A DNA stretch of 64,000 nt from GCA-002708145 sp045562755. Lineage in GTDB: Bacteria > Chloroflexota > Dehalococcoidia > Lucifugimonadales > Lucifugimonadaceae. Of this stretch, positions 1 to 9,586 are shown in pieces. The DNA lies in assembly GCA_045562755.1 (NCBI GenBank), contig JBJKVF010000006.1, forward strand, positions 744,001 through 808,000, in the 5' to 3' direction. The notes below the pieces were generated by a model. It did not search any database, was not told where the DNA came from, and worked only from the letters and a program-made list of their open reading frames with translations. The translations under genes and the position numbers were made by a program. Position 1 is the stretch's first letter. Each line of letters begins with the position of its first letter.

Positions 1-1155
1 TTATTCTTCTTTGATCCTATAGCTCCAGCAAGTCCATTTTTTTTACCAAATGGAACAATTATATTAAATGAGTTAGAAAAATATGTAAAAGAATTATATG
101 ATTTTTATGAATATCAAGAGGTTATAACTCCTCAAATTTTCAATACAGAGCTATGGAAAAGATCTGGGCATTACGAAAACTATTTAGAAAATATGTTCTT
201 CGTTTCCATTGATGAAAAAGAATTTGGTGTAAAACCAATGAACTGTCCGGCTGCAGCCATGGTTTATGCATCTAATATTCATAGTTATAGAGAATTGCCT
301 CTAAGACTTGCTGATTTTGGTAGATTGCATAGAAATGAGCGATCTGGAGTTACTCATGGCTTAACTCGTGTAAGGTCTTTTTCTCAAGATGATGCACATA
401 TTTTTTGCAAATTTGATCAAATTGAAAGTGAAATTAGTAATTTTCTACAAATGCTAGACGATTCATATAAAACTTTCAAATTTGATAATATCAGATTTGA
501 ACTATCTCTTAGACCAGAAAAGAGAGTTGGAGATGACAATACTTGGAATGAATCAGAAAAAATCTTAAAAAATATTTTAGAGACAAATAAATATCAGTAT
601 AGTATGCAATCAGGGGAAGGTGCTTTTTATGGCCCTAAAATCGATGCTTTTGTGCCAGATGCCCTAGGCCGAGAGTGGCAACTTGGTACTGTTCAGTTAG
701 ATTTTTCTTTACCAGAACGTTTTGATTTAGAGTATATTGAAGAAGATGGCTCCAGGCAAAAGCCAGTAGTTATTCATAGAGCAATGCTTGGTTCACTTGA
801 GAGATTTTTAGGTGTTTTGATTGAACATTTATCAGGAAATTTTCCAACATGGCTTTCACCTATACAAGCAATTATAATTCCTATTACGGATAATCATAAG
901 GATTATGCATTTGAAATATATAAGCAATTTAAGTCAAAAAAAATTAGAATTGAAGTTGATGAATCAAATGATAGAATGAACGCCAAGATAAGAAATGCTC
1001 AATTGAGAAAAATACCTTATATGTTCATCATTGGAGACAACGAGGTGTCCTCTAAGACAGTATCCGTTAGAACAAGAAAAGGTGAAGAAATAAATTCAAC
1101 TAGTATAGAAGGCATATTAGAAAAAATAAATTCGGAAATTTTAAATAGATTTTAA
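1..1155 (+). CDS. thrS: Threonine--tRNA ligase, C-terminal part (5' end outside window)
   Basis: Charges tRNA-Thr with threonine in the cytoplasm. The frame is open from base 1 and reads FDPIAPASPFFLPNGTI before the first internal ATG, so the true start lies upstream. Visible class II core: the MNCPAAAMVY segment (the MNCP Cys is a zinc ligand in ThrRS), motif 2 FGRLHRNERSG followed by TRVRSFSQDDAHIF, and motif 3 around HRAMLGSLERFLGVLIEH. The last ~100 residues (IIIPITDNHKDYAFEIYKQF onward) are the anticodon-binding domain. The N-terminal TGS and editing domains are not in the window. Followed after about 60 bases by citrate synthase on the same strand. Confidence 0.96.
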   Translation, partial: LFFFDPIAPASPFFLPNGTIILNELEKYVKELYDFYEYQEVITPQIFNTELWKRSGHYENYLENMFFVSIDEKEFGVKPMNCPAAAMVYASNIHSYRELPLRLADFGRLHRNERSGVTHGLTRVRSFSQDDAHIFCKFDQIESEISNFLQMLDDSYKTFKFDNIRFELSLRPEKRVGDDNTWNESEKILKNILETNKYQYSMQSGEGAFYGPKIDAFVPDALGREWQLGTVQLDFSLPERFDLEYIEEDGSRQKPVVIHRAMLGSLERFLGVLIEHLSGNFPTWLSPIQAIIIPITDNHKDYAFEIYKQFKSKKIRIEVDESNDRMNAKIRNAQLRKIPYMFIIGDNEVSSKTVSVRTRKGEEINSTSIEGILEKINSEILNRF

Positions 1156-1186
1156 TGTTTACAATTTTATAAATAGAAATTACGTT

Positions 1187-1192
1187 TATAAT
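1187..1192 (+). promoter_or_regulatory. Candidate -10 box upstream of citrate synthase
   Basis: A perfect TATAAT lies 24 bases before the preferred gltA start, in the short thrS-gltA gap. I see no -35 at standard spacing (a TTTACA at 1158 is about 23 bases upstream). In DNA this AT-rich, TATAAT occurs often by chance, so the call is weak. Confidence 0.2.
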
Positions 1193-1215
1193 ATAAGATA
1201 ATAAGGTTTATGATT

Positions 1216-2349
1216 ATGGATAATGAAATAACGTTACATCGGGGTTTGCAAGGTGTATATTTTGATAGAAGTGAAACAACTTTTATTGATGGAAAAGATG
1301 GTGTACTTGAATACCGTGGTTACAATATCAATGATTTAGCTGCTAATTCTTCTTTTGAAGAAACTTCATATCTATTAATTTACGGGAAACTTCCAAATAA
1401 AGAGGAATTATCTGAATTTGATGCAATTTTAAAATCTTACAGAAAATTGCCTGAAGAAATTTTTCATGTAATAAAACTTGTTAAAGATTCTCATCCAATG
1501 GATGCTCTTAGGACAGCTGTTTCAGCACTTGCATCATACGATGAAGATAGGAATGATAACTCTGTTGAAGCCACTATAAGAAAAGGTATAAGATTAACTT
1601 CTCAAGTTGCTACTATTGTGATGGCTCACCACAACATTCGTCATGGTAATGACCCTATAGAGCCAAGTGAGAAATTAAATCATGCTGGTAATTTTCTCTA
1701 TATGTTAAATGGAGATATACCAGATCAAGATACTGTAGATCTTATGGATAAAGACTTTGTTTTACATGCAGATCATGGATCAAATGCGTCAGCTTTTACA
1801 GCAAGAGTTGTTGCCGGAACTTCTGCTGATATTCACGGGGCAGTTACGGCAGGTATAGCAGCTCTTTCAGGTCCATCTCATGGTGGTGCTGCTGAAAATG
1901 TTATGCAAATGGCAAAAGATATTGGAAAGCCAGAAAATGCAGAAAATTATGTAAAAAATCTACTATCTAATCGCGAAAGGGTTATGGGTTTTGGTCATAG
2001 AGTGTATAAAGCTGAAGACCCACGAGCTGGCCACTTAAGAGAAGGAGTTAGGAAATTAAGTCTTCAAATGGGTGAACCGGAGTGGTATCAAATACTGGAA
2101 AAAGTTGTAGAAGCTATGAGTCCTTATGCTAGAAGAGGCATTCATGTCAATGTAGACTTTTTTGCTGGGGTTATTTATTATCTCAATGGAATCCCGCAAG
2201 ATCTTTTTGTTCCTATTTTTGCAGTGGGTAGAATTCCTGGATGGACTATTCAAGTAGTAGAGCAATTCAAACATAATATATTAATTAGACCATTACTACA
2301 ATATACGGGTAAAAGGCAACAAGATTATATTCCTATTTCAGATCGGTAA
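1216..2349 (+). CDS. gltA: Citrate synthase
   Basis: Condenses acetyl-CoA and oxaloacetate to citrate at the entry of the TCA cycle. About 377 residues, the compact form without the long N-terminal domain of E. coli GltA. Active-site landmarks: ADHGSNASAFTARVVAGT, the GFGHRVYKAEDPRA histidine loop, and HVNVDFFAGVIYYLNGIP containing the catalytic Asp, followed by FAVGRIPGW. An ATG two codons upstream (1210) is possible, but AAGG at 1203-1206 is only 3 bases from it and 9 bases from 1216, so I prefer 1216. A 2-methylcitrate synthase role cannot be excluded by sequence alone; no prp genes are adjacent. Confidence 0.93.
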   Translation: MDNEITLHRGLQGVYFDRSETTFIDGKDGVLEYRGYNINDLAANSSFEETSYLLIYGKLPNKEELSEFDAILKSYRKLPEEIFHVIKLVKDSHPMDALRTAVSALASYDEDRNDNSVEATIRKGIRLTSQVATIVMAHHNIRHGNDPIEPSEKLNHAGNFLYMLNGDIPDQDTVDLMDKDFVLHADHGSNASAFTARVVAGTSADIHGAVTAGIAALSGPSHGGAAENVMQMAKDIGKPENAENYVKNLLSNRERVMGFGHRVYKAEDPRAGHLREGVRKLSLQMGEPEWYQILEKVVEAMSPYARRGIHVNVDFFAGVIYYLNGIPQDLFVPIFAVGRIPGWTIQVVEQFKHNILIRPLLQYTGKRQQDYIPISDR

Positions 2350-2358
2350 ATAGTTAAT

Positions 2359-3598
2359 ATGAATTCGTTAGAAGAATTAATTCTTCAAAGAATTAAGACT
2401 AATGGCCCAATTACTTTTTCTTCTTTTATGACTTCGGCTTTGTATGATAAAAATTTTGGTTACTACTCAAAAAAAACAAATAAGCATCCTTTAGGTATAT
2501 ATGGAGATTATTATACAAGTCCCCTTGTTCACCCTGCATTTGCATCTTTAATAGCTATTAATATTCATCAGTTTTGGAAAATAATTGGTGAACCAAATGA
2601 ATTTACTATAGTTGAAATAGGTGCAGGCAATGCATACCTATATAACGAGATAATTTCATTTTATAAAAAAAATATTCCAAATTTTTTCGATAGACTAAAG
2701 TATTATCCAGTAGATATATTTTCAGATAAATCAAAAAATATCTATGAGATTGATAATATTCCTAAAGATATTGTAGGGTGTGTGATTTCAAACGAACTCA
2801 TAGATGCATTTCCAGTTAATAGGTTCATTTTTAAGGATAGAAAAATTCAAGAAATATACGTAGATTACGATTATAAAAATAATACTTTTATAGAGAAAAT
2901 TAATGATGTAAGTGAGCCAGAAATTGATGGTAGAGTTTCACCATTTACGAAAAATTTTCAAGATGGTTATATAGGAGAAGTAAATTTAGGGATAGGTTAT
3001 TGGGCTGATGTTATTTCTTCGATATTAAGCTTGGGTTTTGTTATTACTATTGATTATGGTTATGAAAGAGACAAGCTATACTCTAGTAAAAATAGAGATG
3101 GTTCATTAAGATGTTATTTTCAACATAATTTGTCAAATAACCCTTACTCCAATATTGGGTATCAAGATATTACTGCTCACGTAGATTTTACAACAGTTAA
3201 TCACTCGTTAATTGTGAATGGTTTTGATAAATTATTTTATATGTCACAAAAAAAATATCTTAAATATTTAGGAATAGAGTTTTTTTTTGATGAACTAGAT
3301 AAAGCATATACAAAAAAAGAAATCTCTAACGAATTTTATCATAAGCAAAAATATGCTATTAATTTGCTAATTGATGAAAATCGTTTAGGCAATTTTCAAG
3401 TATCAATTCATTCAAAAAATATAACTAACTATGAAAAAAATATTGTAGAAAATCAATCATATGTTTACTATAAAAATATGGTTTTTTTTAGAACAAGATT
3501 CGAAATTAAGTTATCCAGACTTAAGAAACTCAGCTCTTTCATTCAGTAACGATAATAAAGAGATTGAAACTTGGAAAGATATTTTTGATATTAAATAA
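2359..3598 (+). CDS. MidA/NDUFAF7-type SAM methyltransferase, frameshifted near the 3' end
   Basis: Resembles the DUF185 family (MidA, NDUFAF7), protein-arginine methyltransferases linked to complex I assembly in eukaryotes; the bacterial substrate is unknown. Visible: FGYYSKK and GDYYTSPLVHPAFASLIA near the N terminus, the SAM loop VEIGAGNAYLYNEI, and the family motif ISNELIDAFPVNRF. The uninterrupted frame stops at 3549 with a low-complexity tail. Dropping one T from the T8 run at 3482-3489 instead gives a 36-codon hydrophilic tail (LEQDSKLSYPDLRNS...WKDIFDIK) ending at 3596-3598, 12 bases before gcvT. I take the longer product (about 412 residues) as the intended gene. Confidence 0.75.
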
Positions 3599-3610
3599 TT
3601 GGGGTTTAGA

Positions 3611-4666
3611 TTGATATTTACGAGCTTATATAAAAAACACGAAAGCTTAGGTGCAAAATTAGTAGATTTTAATGGATACATGATGCCATTAAATTATAAG
3701 AACGGAATTGTATCCGAAGTTGTTTCTATTAGAAAAGATGTCGGAATGTTTGATGTTTCACATATGGGAAGAATCGTACTTGAAGGAACAGATGCAAAAA
3801 AAATACTATCAAAATTTTTATGTGCTAATTTAGATAATTTAGATATAGGAAAATCGAGGTATACAATTTTTTTAAATAATGAATGTCAAATTGTTGACGA
3901 CCTGATTGTTTCAAATATGACCAGCAATACTTTTCTTTTAGTAGTGAATGCCTCAAATCGAAATAGCATTGTAAATATAATCTCTTCAAGTATAGAGCAT
4001 GGCACCGATATTAATTTTCGAGATGATACAAATCATACTTCTATGATTGCTCTTCAAGGGCCTAGATCATCAGAAATATTACCTGTAATAAAAACAATAG
4101 AAAAATATGAGATTAAAAAAACCTTTATTGATAAATATGAAGTCATTATTTCCACAACTGGATATACAGGTGAAGATGGTTGTGAAATAATTTGTTCAAA
4201 TGAAAATGTTGCTAATATATGGGAATTTTTATGTGATAAAAAGGTAAATCCTTGTGGATTAGGAGCAAGGGATGTATTAAGATTAGAAGTAAGTTTGCCC
4301 CTCTATGGAAATGAGTTAAATTTAGAAACCAATCCTTTTGAGGTGAATTTGGGTAGATTAATAGATTTTTCAAATAAGAATTTATTATCTTATAAAAAAC
4401 TTTATTCTTTATCAAAAAAAGAATCACAAAAAAAATTAGTAAGTTTTAAAATGACTTCCAGGGGAATACCAAGGAAAGATTATAAAATTTACAATGGAGA
4501 AAAAACTATTGGATTTGTAACTTCTGGTACTTTTTCTAGTAATTTAGGTTTAGGAATTGGATTAGCTTTTATAAGTGATGGCGATACAAAAATTGGTAGA
4601 AAAATTTCAATTGATATTAGAGGTAAAATGCAAGGCGCAGAAATAGCAAAAAGAAGGTTTGTGTAA
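3611..4666 (+). CDS. gcvT: Aminomethyltransferase (glycine cleavage T protein)
   Basis: Transfers the methylene group from the aminomethyl-lipoyl H protein to tetrahydrofolate and releases ammonia. About 351 residues, normal for the family. Diagnostic segments: LGAKLVDFNGYMMPLNY, GMFDVSHMGRI, TGYTGEDGCEI and GLGARDVLRLEVSLPLYGNEL. The start is TTG at 3611, because family members begin just before TSLYxxHxxLGAK; GGGG at 3601-3604 could serve as the ribosome site. An in-frame TTG at 3599 would overlap the corrected end of the methyltransferase. First gene of gcvT-gcvH-gcvPA-gcvPB, with 11 bases to gcvH. Confidence 0.95.
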   Translation: MIFTSLYKKHESLGAKLVDFNGYMMPLNYKNGIVSEVVSIRKDVGMFDVSHMGRIVLEGTDAKKILSKFLCANLDNLDIGKSRYTIFLNNECQIVDDLIVSNMTSNTFLLVVNASNRNSIVNIISSSIEHGTDINFRDDTNHTSMIALQGPRSSEILPVIKTIEKYEIKKTFIDKYEVIISTTGYTGEDGCEIICSNENVANIWEFLCDKKVNPCGLGARDVLRLEVSLPLYGNELNLETNPFEVNLGRLIDFSNKNLLSYKKLYSLSKKESQKKLVSFKMTSRGIPRKDYKIYNGEKTIGFVTSGTFSSNLGLGIGLAFISDGDTKIGRKISIDIRGKMQGAEIAKRRFV

Positions 4667-4677
4667 GAAGGTTAGAT

Positions 4678-5058
4678 ATGTATCCAGAAGAAATAAAATA
4701 TACTAAAGATCATGAATGGGTGAGAGTAAATAAAGATATTGCTGAAATAGGTATTACAGTTTTTGCAGAGCAATTATTAGGAGATGTTGTATTTGTGGAC
4801 CTGCCAGATCTTGGTGATGATATAGTGCAGTTTTCAAAGTTTGGAGAAATAGAATCTGTTAAAGCCGTTAGTGATTTATTTGCCCCAATTAGCGGAGAAA
4901 TTATAGAAAAAAATATAGATATCGATAAATTTCCTGAAACTGTTAACAATGATCCTTTTAATAAAGGTTGGCTTTTAAGAGTAAAGATTAAGGATAATTC
5001 TGAATTAGAAGAATTATTAGATCTTAAGGACTATGAAAAATTAATAGATGAAAAATAA
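4678..5058 (+). CDS. gcvH: Glycine cleavage system H protein
   Basis: Lipoyl carrier that shuttles the aminomethyl intermediate between the P and T proteins. 126 residues, typical length. The lipoylation site is Lys62 in GEIESVKAVSDLFAP, preceded by the conserved TKDHEWV and GITVFAEQLLGDVVFVDLP. An AAGG-type ribosome site sits just before the ATG. Its last 11 bases overlap the start of gcvPA, suggesting translational coupling. Confidence 0.97.
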   Translation: MYPEEIKYTKDHEWVRVNKDIAEIGITVFAEQLLGDVVFVDLPDLGDDIVQFSKFGEIESVKAVSDLFAPISGEIIEKNIDIDKFPETVNNDPFNKGWLLRVKIKDNSELEELLDLKDYEKLIDEK

Positions 5059-6379
5059 ACTTAGCAATAATTTTCCATATATACCAAACACTGAAACTGA
5101 AAAACAACTTATGCTAGAAGCAATAGGTGTTAGGAATTTTGATGATTTAGTTAAGGAAATTCCTCGCAAGTATTTAAACCCAGAAATCGATATACCTGAA
5201 GATCTCTCAGAGCAAGATTTAGTTAATTTACTAGATAATATTTCTCGTAAAAATCGCTCAATGGGAAGTTTTGATGCATCTTTTTTAGGTGCTGGAGTTT
5301 ACGATCATTATGTTCCTTCATTAGTAAAATCTATTGTTCAAAGAGGAGAATTTGTTACTGCTTATACACCTTATCAACCTGAAGTTTCACAAGGAACTTT
5401 ACAGGTTGGATTCGAATTTCAAACATTTATTTCTGAAATTACAGGTATGGACGTATCTAATTCTGGTATGTATGATGGGCCAACTGCTTTTGCAGAAGCT
5501 TGCTTGATGGCTGTAAGAATAAAAAGGAATAAAAATATTGGCGTATTATATTCTGTTGATGAAAAATTAATCGATGTACTTAAATCATATACGATGTTTC
5601 AAGATGTAAATATTATAAAAATTGAAAAAGATCAGTTAAATAAAGATGACCTAAATATAGCATGCTTGGCATTTCAAAATCCAAATAGTTTTGGAGAAAT
5701 CGAAGATATAAAAAAATTAACTGAATTCGCCCACAAAAATAATAATTTAGCTATTGCTCATGTAAACCCAATTTATCATGGAATGTACGAATCTCCTGGA
5801 AAACATGGTGTAGATATTGTAACTGCTGAAGGACAAAGTTTAGGTGTTCCAACTTCTTATGGTGGACCGTTTATTGGCCTATTTGCATCAAAAAAAGAAT
5901 ATCTTCGCCACATGCCTGGACGGATAATAGGTAAAACAAAGGACAAAGATAATAATGATGCTTTTGTACTTACATTGCAAACAAGGGAGCAGCATATAAG
6001 AAGAGAAAATGCAACATCCAACATATGTACTAGTACTCAATTGATATCACTAATCGTCACAATTTACTTGGCTACTTTAGGTAAGCAGGGATTTAATGAA
6101 CTAGCTCATTTATGCTATCAAAAATCTCATTATGCAGCATCCCAGATATCAAAAATTAAAGGCTTCGAAATTTATAATAAAAAATTCTTTAATGAATTTG
6201 TTATTATCTGCCCTGATCGGCCAAAAAATATTAATAACTTCTTGTTAGACAATAATATATTGGGAGGGAAAGATGTCTCAAAAAGAATTCATAATGGGTT
6301 AATGATTGCTCTTACTGAAAAAAACTCAAAACATCAAATTGATAAATTAGTTAGTAGTTTAGGAAATTATAAATGTTAA
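5048..6379 (+). CDS. gcvPA: Glycine dehydrogenase (decarboxylating) subunit 1
   Basis: N-terminal half of the bipartite P protein, which with GcvPB decarboxylates glycine using PLP. 443 residues. Typical opening YIPNTETEKQLMLEAIG and family motifs FLGAGVYDHYVPS and TAYTPYQPEVSQGTLQ, followed later by SYGGPFIGLFASKKEYLRHMPGRIIG. This half lacks the PLP-binding lysine, as expected. It overlaps gcvH by 11 bases and gcvPB by 7, so the whole set is almost certainly one transcript. Confidence 0.96.
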   Translation: MKNKLSNNFPYIPNTETEKQLMLEAIGVRNFDDLVKEIPRKYLNPEIDIPEDLSEQDLVNLLDNISRKNRSMGSFDASFLGAGVYDHYVPSLVKSIVQRGEFVTAYTPYQPEVSQGTLQVGFEFQTFISEITGMDVSNSGMYDGPTAFAEACLMAVRIKRNKNIGVLYSVDEKLIDVLKSYTMFQDVNIIKIEKDQLNKDDLNIACLAFQNPNSFGEIEDIKKLTEFAHKNNNLAIAHVNPIYHGMYESPGKHGVDIVTAEGQSLGVPTSYGGPFIGLFASKKEYLRHMPGRIIGKTKDKDNNDAFVLTLQTREQHIRRENATSNICTSTQLISLIVTIYLATLGKQGFNELAHLCYQKSHYAASQISKIKGFEIYNKKFFNEFVIICPDRPKNINNFLLDNNILGGKDVSKRIHNGLMIALTEKNSKHQIDKLVSSLGNYKC

Positions 6380-7824
6380 AAAATCATGATAACAATACTA
6401 AATTATTATTAGATATATCAAACGATGGCAGAAGGGCATTCACTTTGCCTGAATGTGATGTACCTTTCCAAGAAATTACTGATAAAGATAATTTGATTAG
6501 CCACATAAATTTACCAGAGGTTTCTCAGTTGGACCTTGTCAGATACTTTACTAATCTGAGCCAAAAAAATTATTCTATTGATACAAACTTTTATCCTTTG
6601 GGTTCGTGCACTATGAAATACAACCCTAAAGTTAATGATCAAATAGCAAGTCTTGATGGCTTCAGCAGTATTCATCCTCATCAACCTGAAGAAACAGTAC
6701 AGGGTGCAATAGAATTATTATATGACTTACAAAAATTATTAGGAAACATTACCGGTTTAGAGGGAGTATCATTATCACCGTTAGCTGGAGCCCAAGGTGA
6801 ATATTCAGGTTTGTTAATTGCCAGAATGTTTCATGAAAGTAATGGAGATTCAAAAAGAAATATAGCCCTTGTTCCTGATTCAGCTCATGGAACAAATCCC
6901 GCGTCAGCAAAGATGGCTGGCCTTGAAGTGGTTACAGTAAAATCCGATGAAGAAGGTAATATAGATATTGAAAACTTGAGAGAACTAGCAAATGAAAAAA
7001 CAGCAGTATTTATGATAACAATTCCTAGTACTCTAGGAATTTTTGAGCCAAATATTTTAGAAATTACTAAAATAATCCATGAGGCTGGAGGGTTAGTATA
7101 TGCTGATGGCGCAAACTTAAATGCTTTACTTGGGTTAGTTAGGTTATCTGACCTTGGGGTTGATATATGCCACTCAAATCTTCATAAGACTTTTTCCACA
7201 CCTCATGGTGGTGGCGGGCCAGGTTCAGGTCCGGTAATGGTAAATAGTAAGCTTAAAAAATTTCTCCCTTATCCAGTAGCAGAAAAAAATAATAATGATT
7301 ACAGCTTGATTAAGCCTGAAAATTCAATAGGTGTAATTAATGGGTTTTATGGTTCATTCTTAATTGCAGTTAGAGCTTATTCTTATATTAGATCTTTAGG
7401 AAAAAATGGGATTAGATCTATTTCAGAAAATGCAATAATCAATGCAAACTACATTCAATCACAATTAAAAGATTTCTATGAAGTTTTTTCAGATAGATAC
7501 TGCATGCATGAAACTGTAATTTCTGCAAAAAAACAGAAAAAAAATGGCATCTCAGCATTGGATATTGCAAAAAGGTTACTTGACTATGGAGTCCATGCTC
7601 CTACAATGTACTTTCCTTTAATTGTTGAAGAAGCATTAATGATTGAACCAACAGAATCAGAGACAAAAGAAACTTTGGATAATTTTATTTCCATAATGTT
7701 GAAAATTCACGATGAAGTAAAGAATTCTCCCGAAATTGTTAAGAATGCTCCACATAATGTTTTTCATAAAAGATTAGATGAAGCTTCAGCTGCAAGAAAT
7801 CCCATATTAAAATGGAAAAAATAA
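6373..7824 (+). CDS. gcvPB: Glycine dehydrogenase (decarboxylating) subunit 2
   Basis: PLP-bearing half of the bipartite glycine decarboxylase. 483 residues. Key segments: FYPLGSCTMKYNPK, the LSPLAGAQGEYSGL loop, HGTNPASAKMAG, and NLHKTFSTPHGGGGPGSGPV, where the His-Lys pair carries the PLP Schiff-base lysine. Last gene of the glycine cleavage set; the L protein (dihydrolipoyl dehydrogenase) is not in the window. Followed by a 53-base AT-rich gap before the KDPG aldolase gene. Confidence 0.97.
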   Translation: MLKNHDNNTKLLLDISNDGRRAFTLPECDVPFQEITDKDNLISHINLPEVSQLDLVRYFTNLSQKNYSIDTNFYPLGSCTMKYNPKVNDQIASLDGFSSIHPHQPEETVQGAIELLYDLQKLLGNITGLEGVSLSPLAGAQGEYSGLLIARMFHESNGDSKRNIALVPDSAHGTNPASAKMAGLEVVTVKSDEEGNIDIENLRELANEKTAVFMITIPSTLGIFEPNILEITKIIHEAGGLVYADGANLNALLGLVRLSDLGVDICHSNLHKTFSTPHGGGGPGSGPVMVNSKLKKFLPYPVAEKNNNDYSLIKPENSIGVINGFYGSFLIAVRAYSYIRSLGKNGIRSISENAIINANYIQSQLKDFYEVFSDRYCMHETVISAKKQKKNGISALDIAKRLLDYGVHAPTMYFPLIVEEALMIEPTESETKETLDNFISIMLKIHDEVKNSPEIVKNAPHNVFHKRLDEASAARNPILKWKK

Positions 7825-7877
7825 AAATTTTATTTTATACTTTAGTTATTATTTAATTAATATTTAGGAGTAAAAAT

Positions 7878-8558
7878 TTGGCTAGACACACTAAGATGAA
7901 AGTTCTTAATAGTATAAATGATATAGGTGTCGTTCCTGTATTTTATAATGGTGATATTGATGTATTAAAAAATGTAGCAAAGTCCTGTGCAGCTGGTGGC
8001 ATATTATTACTTGAGTTTACAAATAGAGGAGATCATGCGTGGGATGTTTTTTCGGAATTAGAAAAATTTTGTAGCAAAAACTTACCGGAAGTTATTTTAG
8101 GCGCAGGTTCAATAGTTGATGCTGGTACTGCCTCTATGTACATTTCATCTGGAGCTAATTTTATAGTGGGTCCGGTAACAAATTTTGAAGTTGCAAAGGT
8201 TTGTAACAGAAGAAAAATTCCTTATATGCCTGGCTGTGGAACAGCCTCAGAGATTTCAAATGCTCAAGAACAAGGTGCAGATATTGTGAAAATTTTTCCT
8301 GGTAGTGCTGTTGGTGGCCCAAGTTTTGTAAAAGATATATTGGGACCTATGCCTTGGTCAGACATTATGCCAACAGGAGGAGTTGATATAACAGAAGAAT
8401 CTCTCAAGCCTTGGTTTGACTCTGGTGTTGTTGCTGTAGGTATGGGATCAAAATTTATATCTAATGATATTATCAAGGATAAAAACTGGGACTTATTAAA
8501 AGAAAGAAGTTTGTCGGTTTGCAAACTTGCAAAGAGATTAAAAGAGAAGAAAGGCTAA
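7878..8558 (+). CDS. eda: 2-dehydro-3-deoxy-phosphogluconate (KDPG) aldolase
   Basis: Class I aldolase that cleaves KDPG, or related 4-hydroxy-2-oxoglutarate, to pyruvate and glyceraldehyde 3-phosphate. About 226 residues. Seen: LLLEFTNRG (catalytic Glu strand), ILGAGSIVDAGTASMYISSGA, the Schiff-base lysine in ADIVKIFPGSAVGG, and the phosphate-binding MPTGGVDI. The start is TTG at 7878, with AGGAG at 7866-7870 seven bases upstream. The next gene, KDG kinase, begins two bases after its stop, so the pair forms the lower Entner-Doudoroff-type branch for 2-keto-3-deoxy-gluconate. Confidence 0.92.
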   Translation: MARHTKMKVLNSINDIGVVPVFYNGDIDVLKNVAKSCAAGGILLLEFTNRGDHAWDVFSELEKFCSKNLPEVILGAGSIVDAGTASMYISSGANFIVGPVTNFEVAKVCNRRKIPYMPGCGTASEISNAQEQGADIVKIFPGSAVGGPSFVKDILGPMPWSDIMPTGGVDITEESLKPWFDSGVVAVGMGSKFISNDIIKDKNWDLLKERSLSVCKLAKRLKEKKG

Positions 8559-8560
8559 AT

Positions 8561-9586
8561 ATGTCAAATATTGTTACTTTTGGAGAAATTATGATGCGAT
8601 TGGCAACTCAGCGAAGAGAGAGGTTTACTCAAGCAAGAGAATTTGAAGTAACTTATGGAGGTGGAGAATGTAATGTTGCGGTTACTCTGTCAAATTTCGG
8701 TTTAGATGCAACTTTTGTTTCAGCTATACCAGATAATGACATAGGCCAATCTTGTATAAATTATATTAGGCAATTTGGTGTAGATACTTCAAAAATTCTA
8801 AGGCAGGGTAAAAGGTTAGGTATATATTTTCTTGAGTCAGGAGCATCAATGAGAGCTTCGAAAGTTGTATACGATCGAGCAGCATCAGCTATTTCTGAAG
8901 TCCAATCAAATCAATTTGATTGGGAAGAAATCTTTGATGGAAAATCATGGTTTCATTTTACTGGTATTACACCAGCAATTTCATCTACTGCTTCCAATGA
9001 ATGTATGGTTGCTGCAAAAACAGCAAAAAAAATGGGGCTAATGGTTAGTGCAGATATGAATTATAGAAAAAATTTATGGTCACCAGAAGATGCACAAAAA
9101 ACAATGATTCCTTTGATGGAGTACGTAGACGTTGCAATTGGTAATGAAGAAGATGCTGAAAAATGTTTAGGAATTGCTGCTGAAGGAGTTGATGTTACTA
9201 CAGGTGAAATCGATGCAAACGCTTATGAGTCTGTTGTTAAAGACTTAGTTTCTAAGTATGGGTTTAAAAAAGTTGCTATAACACTGCGCGAGAGTCATTC
9301 TGCTGATGACAATGATTGGAGTGCTATATATTTTGATGGCAAGGATATTCTTATAGGAAATAAATATCCTATAAGAATAGTTGATAGAGTTGGAGGAGGA
9401 GATGCATTTTGTGGTGGCATGATATATGGACTTAATCGTAGCGATTGGTCATCTAGAGAAGTATTAGATTTTGCTGTTGCTTCCTCAGCTGTTTCTCATA
9501 CATTTCATGGTGATTTTAATTTAGTTTCTTTGAAAGAAGTACTTTCTGTTGCTGGAGGTGATACATCTGGTAGAGTTCAGAGGTAA
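8561..9586 (+). CDS. kdgK: 2-dehydro-3-deoxygluconokinase (PfkB family)
   Basis: Phosphorylates KDG to KDPG using ATP, feeding the aldolase encoded immediately upstream. About 341 residues from the ATG at 8561; the longer frame from 8519 lies inside eda and I reject it. PfkB signatures: GGGECNVAVTLSNFGLDATFVSAIPDNDIG near the N terminus and DRVGGGDAFCGGMIYGL with the catalytic Asp near the C terminus. The assignment over other ribokinase-like sugar kinases rests on the MMRL start, FHFTGITPA, SADMNYRKNLW and the eda neighbour. It ends exactly where the convergent amidohydrolase gene ends. Confidence 0.88.
   Translation: MSNIVTFGEIMMRLATQRRERFTQAREFEVTYGGGECNVAVTLSNFGLDATFVSAIPDNDIGQSCINYIRQFGVDTSKILRQGKRLGIYFLESGASMRASKVVYDRAASAISEVQSNQFDWEEIFDGKSWFHFTGITPAISSTASNECMVAAKTAKKMGLMVSADMNYRKNLWSPEDAQKTMIPLMEYVDVAIGNEEDAEKCLGIAAEGVDVTTGEIDANAYESVVKDLVSKYGFKKVAITLRESHSADDNDWSAIYFDGKDILIGNKYPIRIVDRVGGGDAFCGGMIYGLNRSDWSSREVLDFAVASSAVSHTFHGDFNLVSLKEVLSVAGGDTSGRVQR

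Noticed and set aside
2056..2274. Antisense frames such as those opposite gltA, eda and the amidohydrolase
   Set aside because: They lie wholly within confident genes on the other strand, have no family motifs or ribosome sites, and show the composition of complementary coding DNA.
3549..3610. Glycine riboswitch before gcvT
   Set aside because: The space is coding once the frameshift is corrected, and only 12 bases remain, too short for an aptamer.
8519..8560. Longer N terminus for KDG kinase
   Set aside because: It lies inside the eda coding end, and the family start is MSNIVTFGE at 8561.
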